A stretch of DNA of 64,000 bases from Sulfitobacter sp. (lineage in GTDB: Bacteria; Pseudomonadota; Alphaproteobacteria; Rhodobacterales; Rhodobacteraceae). A program made the position numbers and the translations under genes. The notes beneath the pieces were generated by a model. It did not search any database, was not told the origin of the DNA, and saw nothing but the letters and a program-made list of their open reading frames with translations. The stretch spans positions 1 to 64,000 of the forward strand of contig JAGXHE010000127.1 in assembly GCA_024636445.1 (NCBI GenBank). The letters run 5' to 3'. Positions 63,200 through 64,000 of the stretch are shown one piece after another (positions within the stretch are counted from its first letter, which is position 1; each line of letters begins with the position of its first letter).

Positions 63200-64000
63200 T
63201 GCGCACGGTTGCCCTGCCCCGCATCGGCACGGCGCAGGCTTGGCGGGATGCTGCGCGCGGGCTTCTGGCCGAAGGCATCCGGCCCGAGGATGTGCTGTGG
63301 TCCTTCGACGATCCCGCACAGGTCGATCTGTTTGCTGCGCCCCCGCCGGTGATGCAGGCTGCGGCCACCACATCGGTGCCAAAATCTTTTGTGGACATGG
63401 CCAATCGCGTGGTCTGGCACAGTGATGCCGACCGCTTTGCACGGCTCTTTGCGTTTCTTTGGCGTCTGCGCGACAGGCCTGCGCTGATGCAGGATCGAGG
63501 CGATGCGCAACTGGCGCATCTGCGCGGGCTGGAAAAGAACGTGAACCGCTGCGCGCACAAGATGAAGGCATTCGTGCGGTTCCGCGATCTGGCCGATGAC
63601 GGCCCGCGCCGCCGCTTTGCTGCGTGGTTCGAGCCGACGCATCACACGGTCGAGCCTACCGCGAGCTTTTTCGCGCGCCGCTTTGGCGACATGGACTGGA
63701 TGATCGCCACGCCGGACGTGACCGCGCATTTCCGCGACGGCGACCTCAGCTTTGCCTCGGGCGAAGCACGCCCCGACCTGCCCGAGGATGCGACAGAGGA
63801 ACTTTGGGGGACGTATTTCTGCAACATCTTTAACCCTGCGCGGGTGAAGGTGCAGGCGATGACGTCGGAGATGCCAAAGAAATATTGGAAGAACATGCCA
63901 GAGACGCGCCACATCCCCCAGCTGCTGGCCAATGCCGAAGCCCGCGCCCGCGAGATGCAGGCGGCGGCCCCGACACTGCCGCCCCTGCGCGCCAAACGGA
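63199..64000 (+). CDS. TIGR03915/DUF4130-type putative DNA repair protein, open at right edge; possibly fused to UdgX domain
   Basis: TGATG overlap with radical SAM stop; no stop through 64000; MRTVALPRIGTAQAWRDAARGLLAEGIRPEDVLWSFDDPAQVDLFA...ELWGTYFCNIFNPARVKVQAMTSEMPKKYWKNMPET. Confidence 0.85.
   Translation, partial: MRTVALPRIGTAQAWRDAARGLLAEGIRPEDVLWSFDDPAQVDLFAAPPPVMQAAATTSVPKSFVDMANRVVWHSDADRFARLFAFLWRLRDRPALMQDRGDAQLAHLRGLEKNVNRCAHKMKAFVRFRDLADDGPRRRFAAWFEPTHHTVEPTASFFARRFGDMDWMIATPDVTAHFRDGDLSFASGEARPDLPEDATEELWGTYFCNIFNPARVKVQAMTSEMPKKYWKNMPETRHIPQLLANAEARAREMQAAAPTLPPLRAKR

Overview
The window is about 64 kb of high-GC chromosomal DNA that looks like a Rhodobacteraceae (Roseobacter-type alphaproteobacterium). 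The assignment rests on gene content and order: a split F1 ATP synthase operon atpHAGDC, a PurE/PurK pair, DUF1150-Hsp20, HpsN-ComDE, a Hint-domain protein and a CIRCE-controlled groESL. I called about 69 protein-coding genes. I saw no tRNA, rRNA, CRISPR array, prophage or transposase. Most of the window is housekeeping. The items most worth a second look are: (1) at the right edge, a radical-SAM 'DNA modification/repair' gene translationally coupled to a truncated DUF4130/UdgX-type gene, with a perfect alphaproteobacterial LexA box (GAAC-N7-GAAC) 2 nt before the start codon; (2) a tripartite protein joining a 6-TM His-rich anchor, a [2Fe-2S] ferredoxin domain and a class III nucleotide cyclase, next to trxB and an Lrp-type regulator; (3) an isochorismatase-fold protein whose canonical catalytic Cys position reads Gly, inside a catabolic cluster of unknown substrate next to HpsN/ComDE; (4) a Hint-domain gene with an inverted-repeat-rich leader, preceded by an uncatalogued 46-aa basic ORF; (5) a covarying, hairpin-forming intergenic repeat family in at least three copies plus a second related family; (6) an H-type lectin-fold gene beside the F1 operon; (7) an ExbB/OmpA pair with a very long coiled coil in a cell-wall neighbourhood. 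All product names come from reading the translations without database searches.
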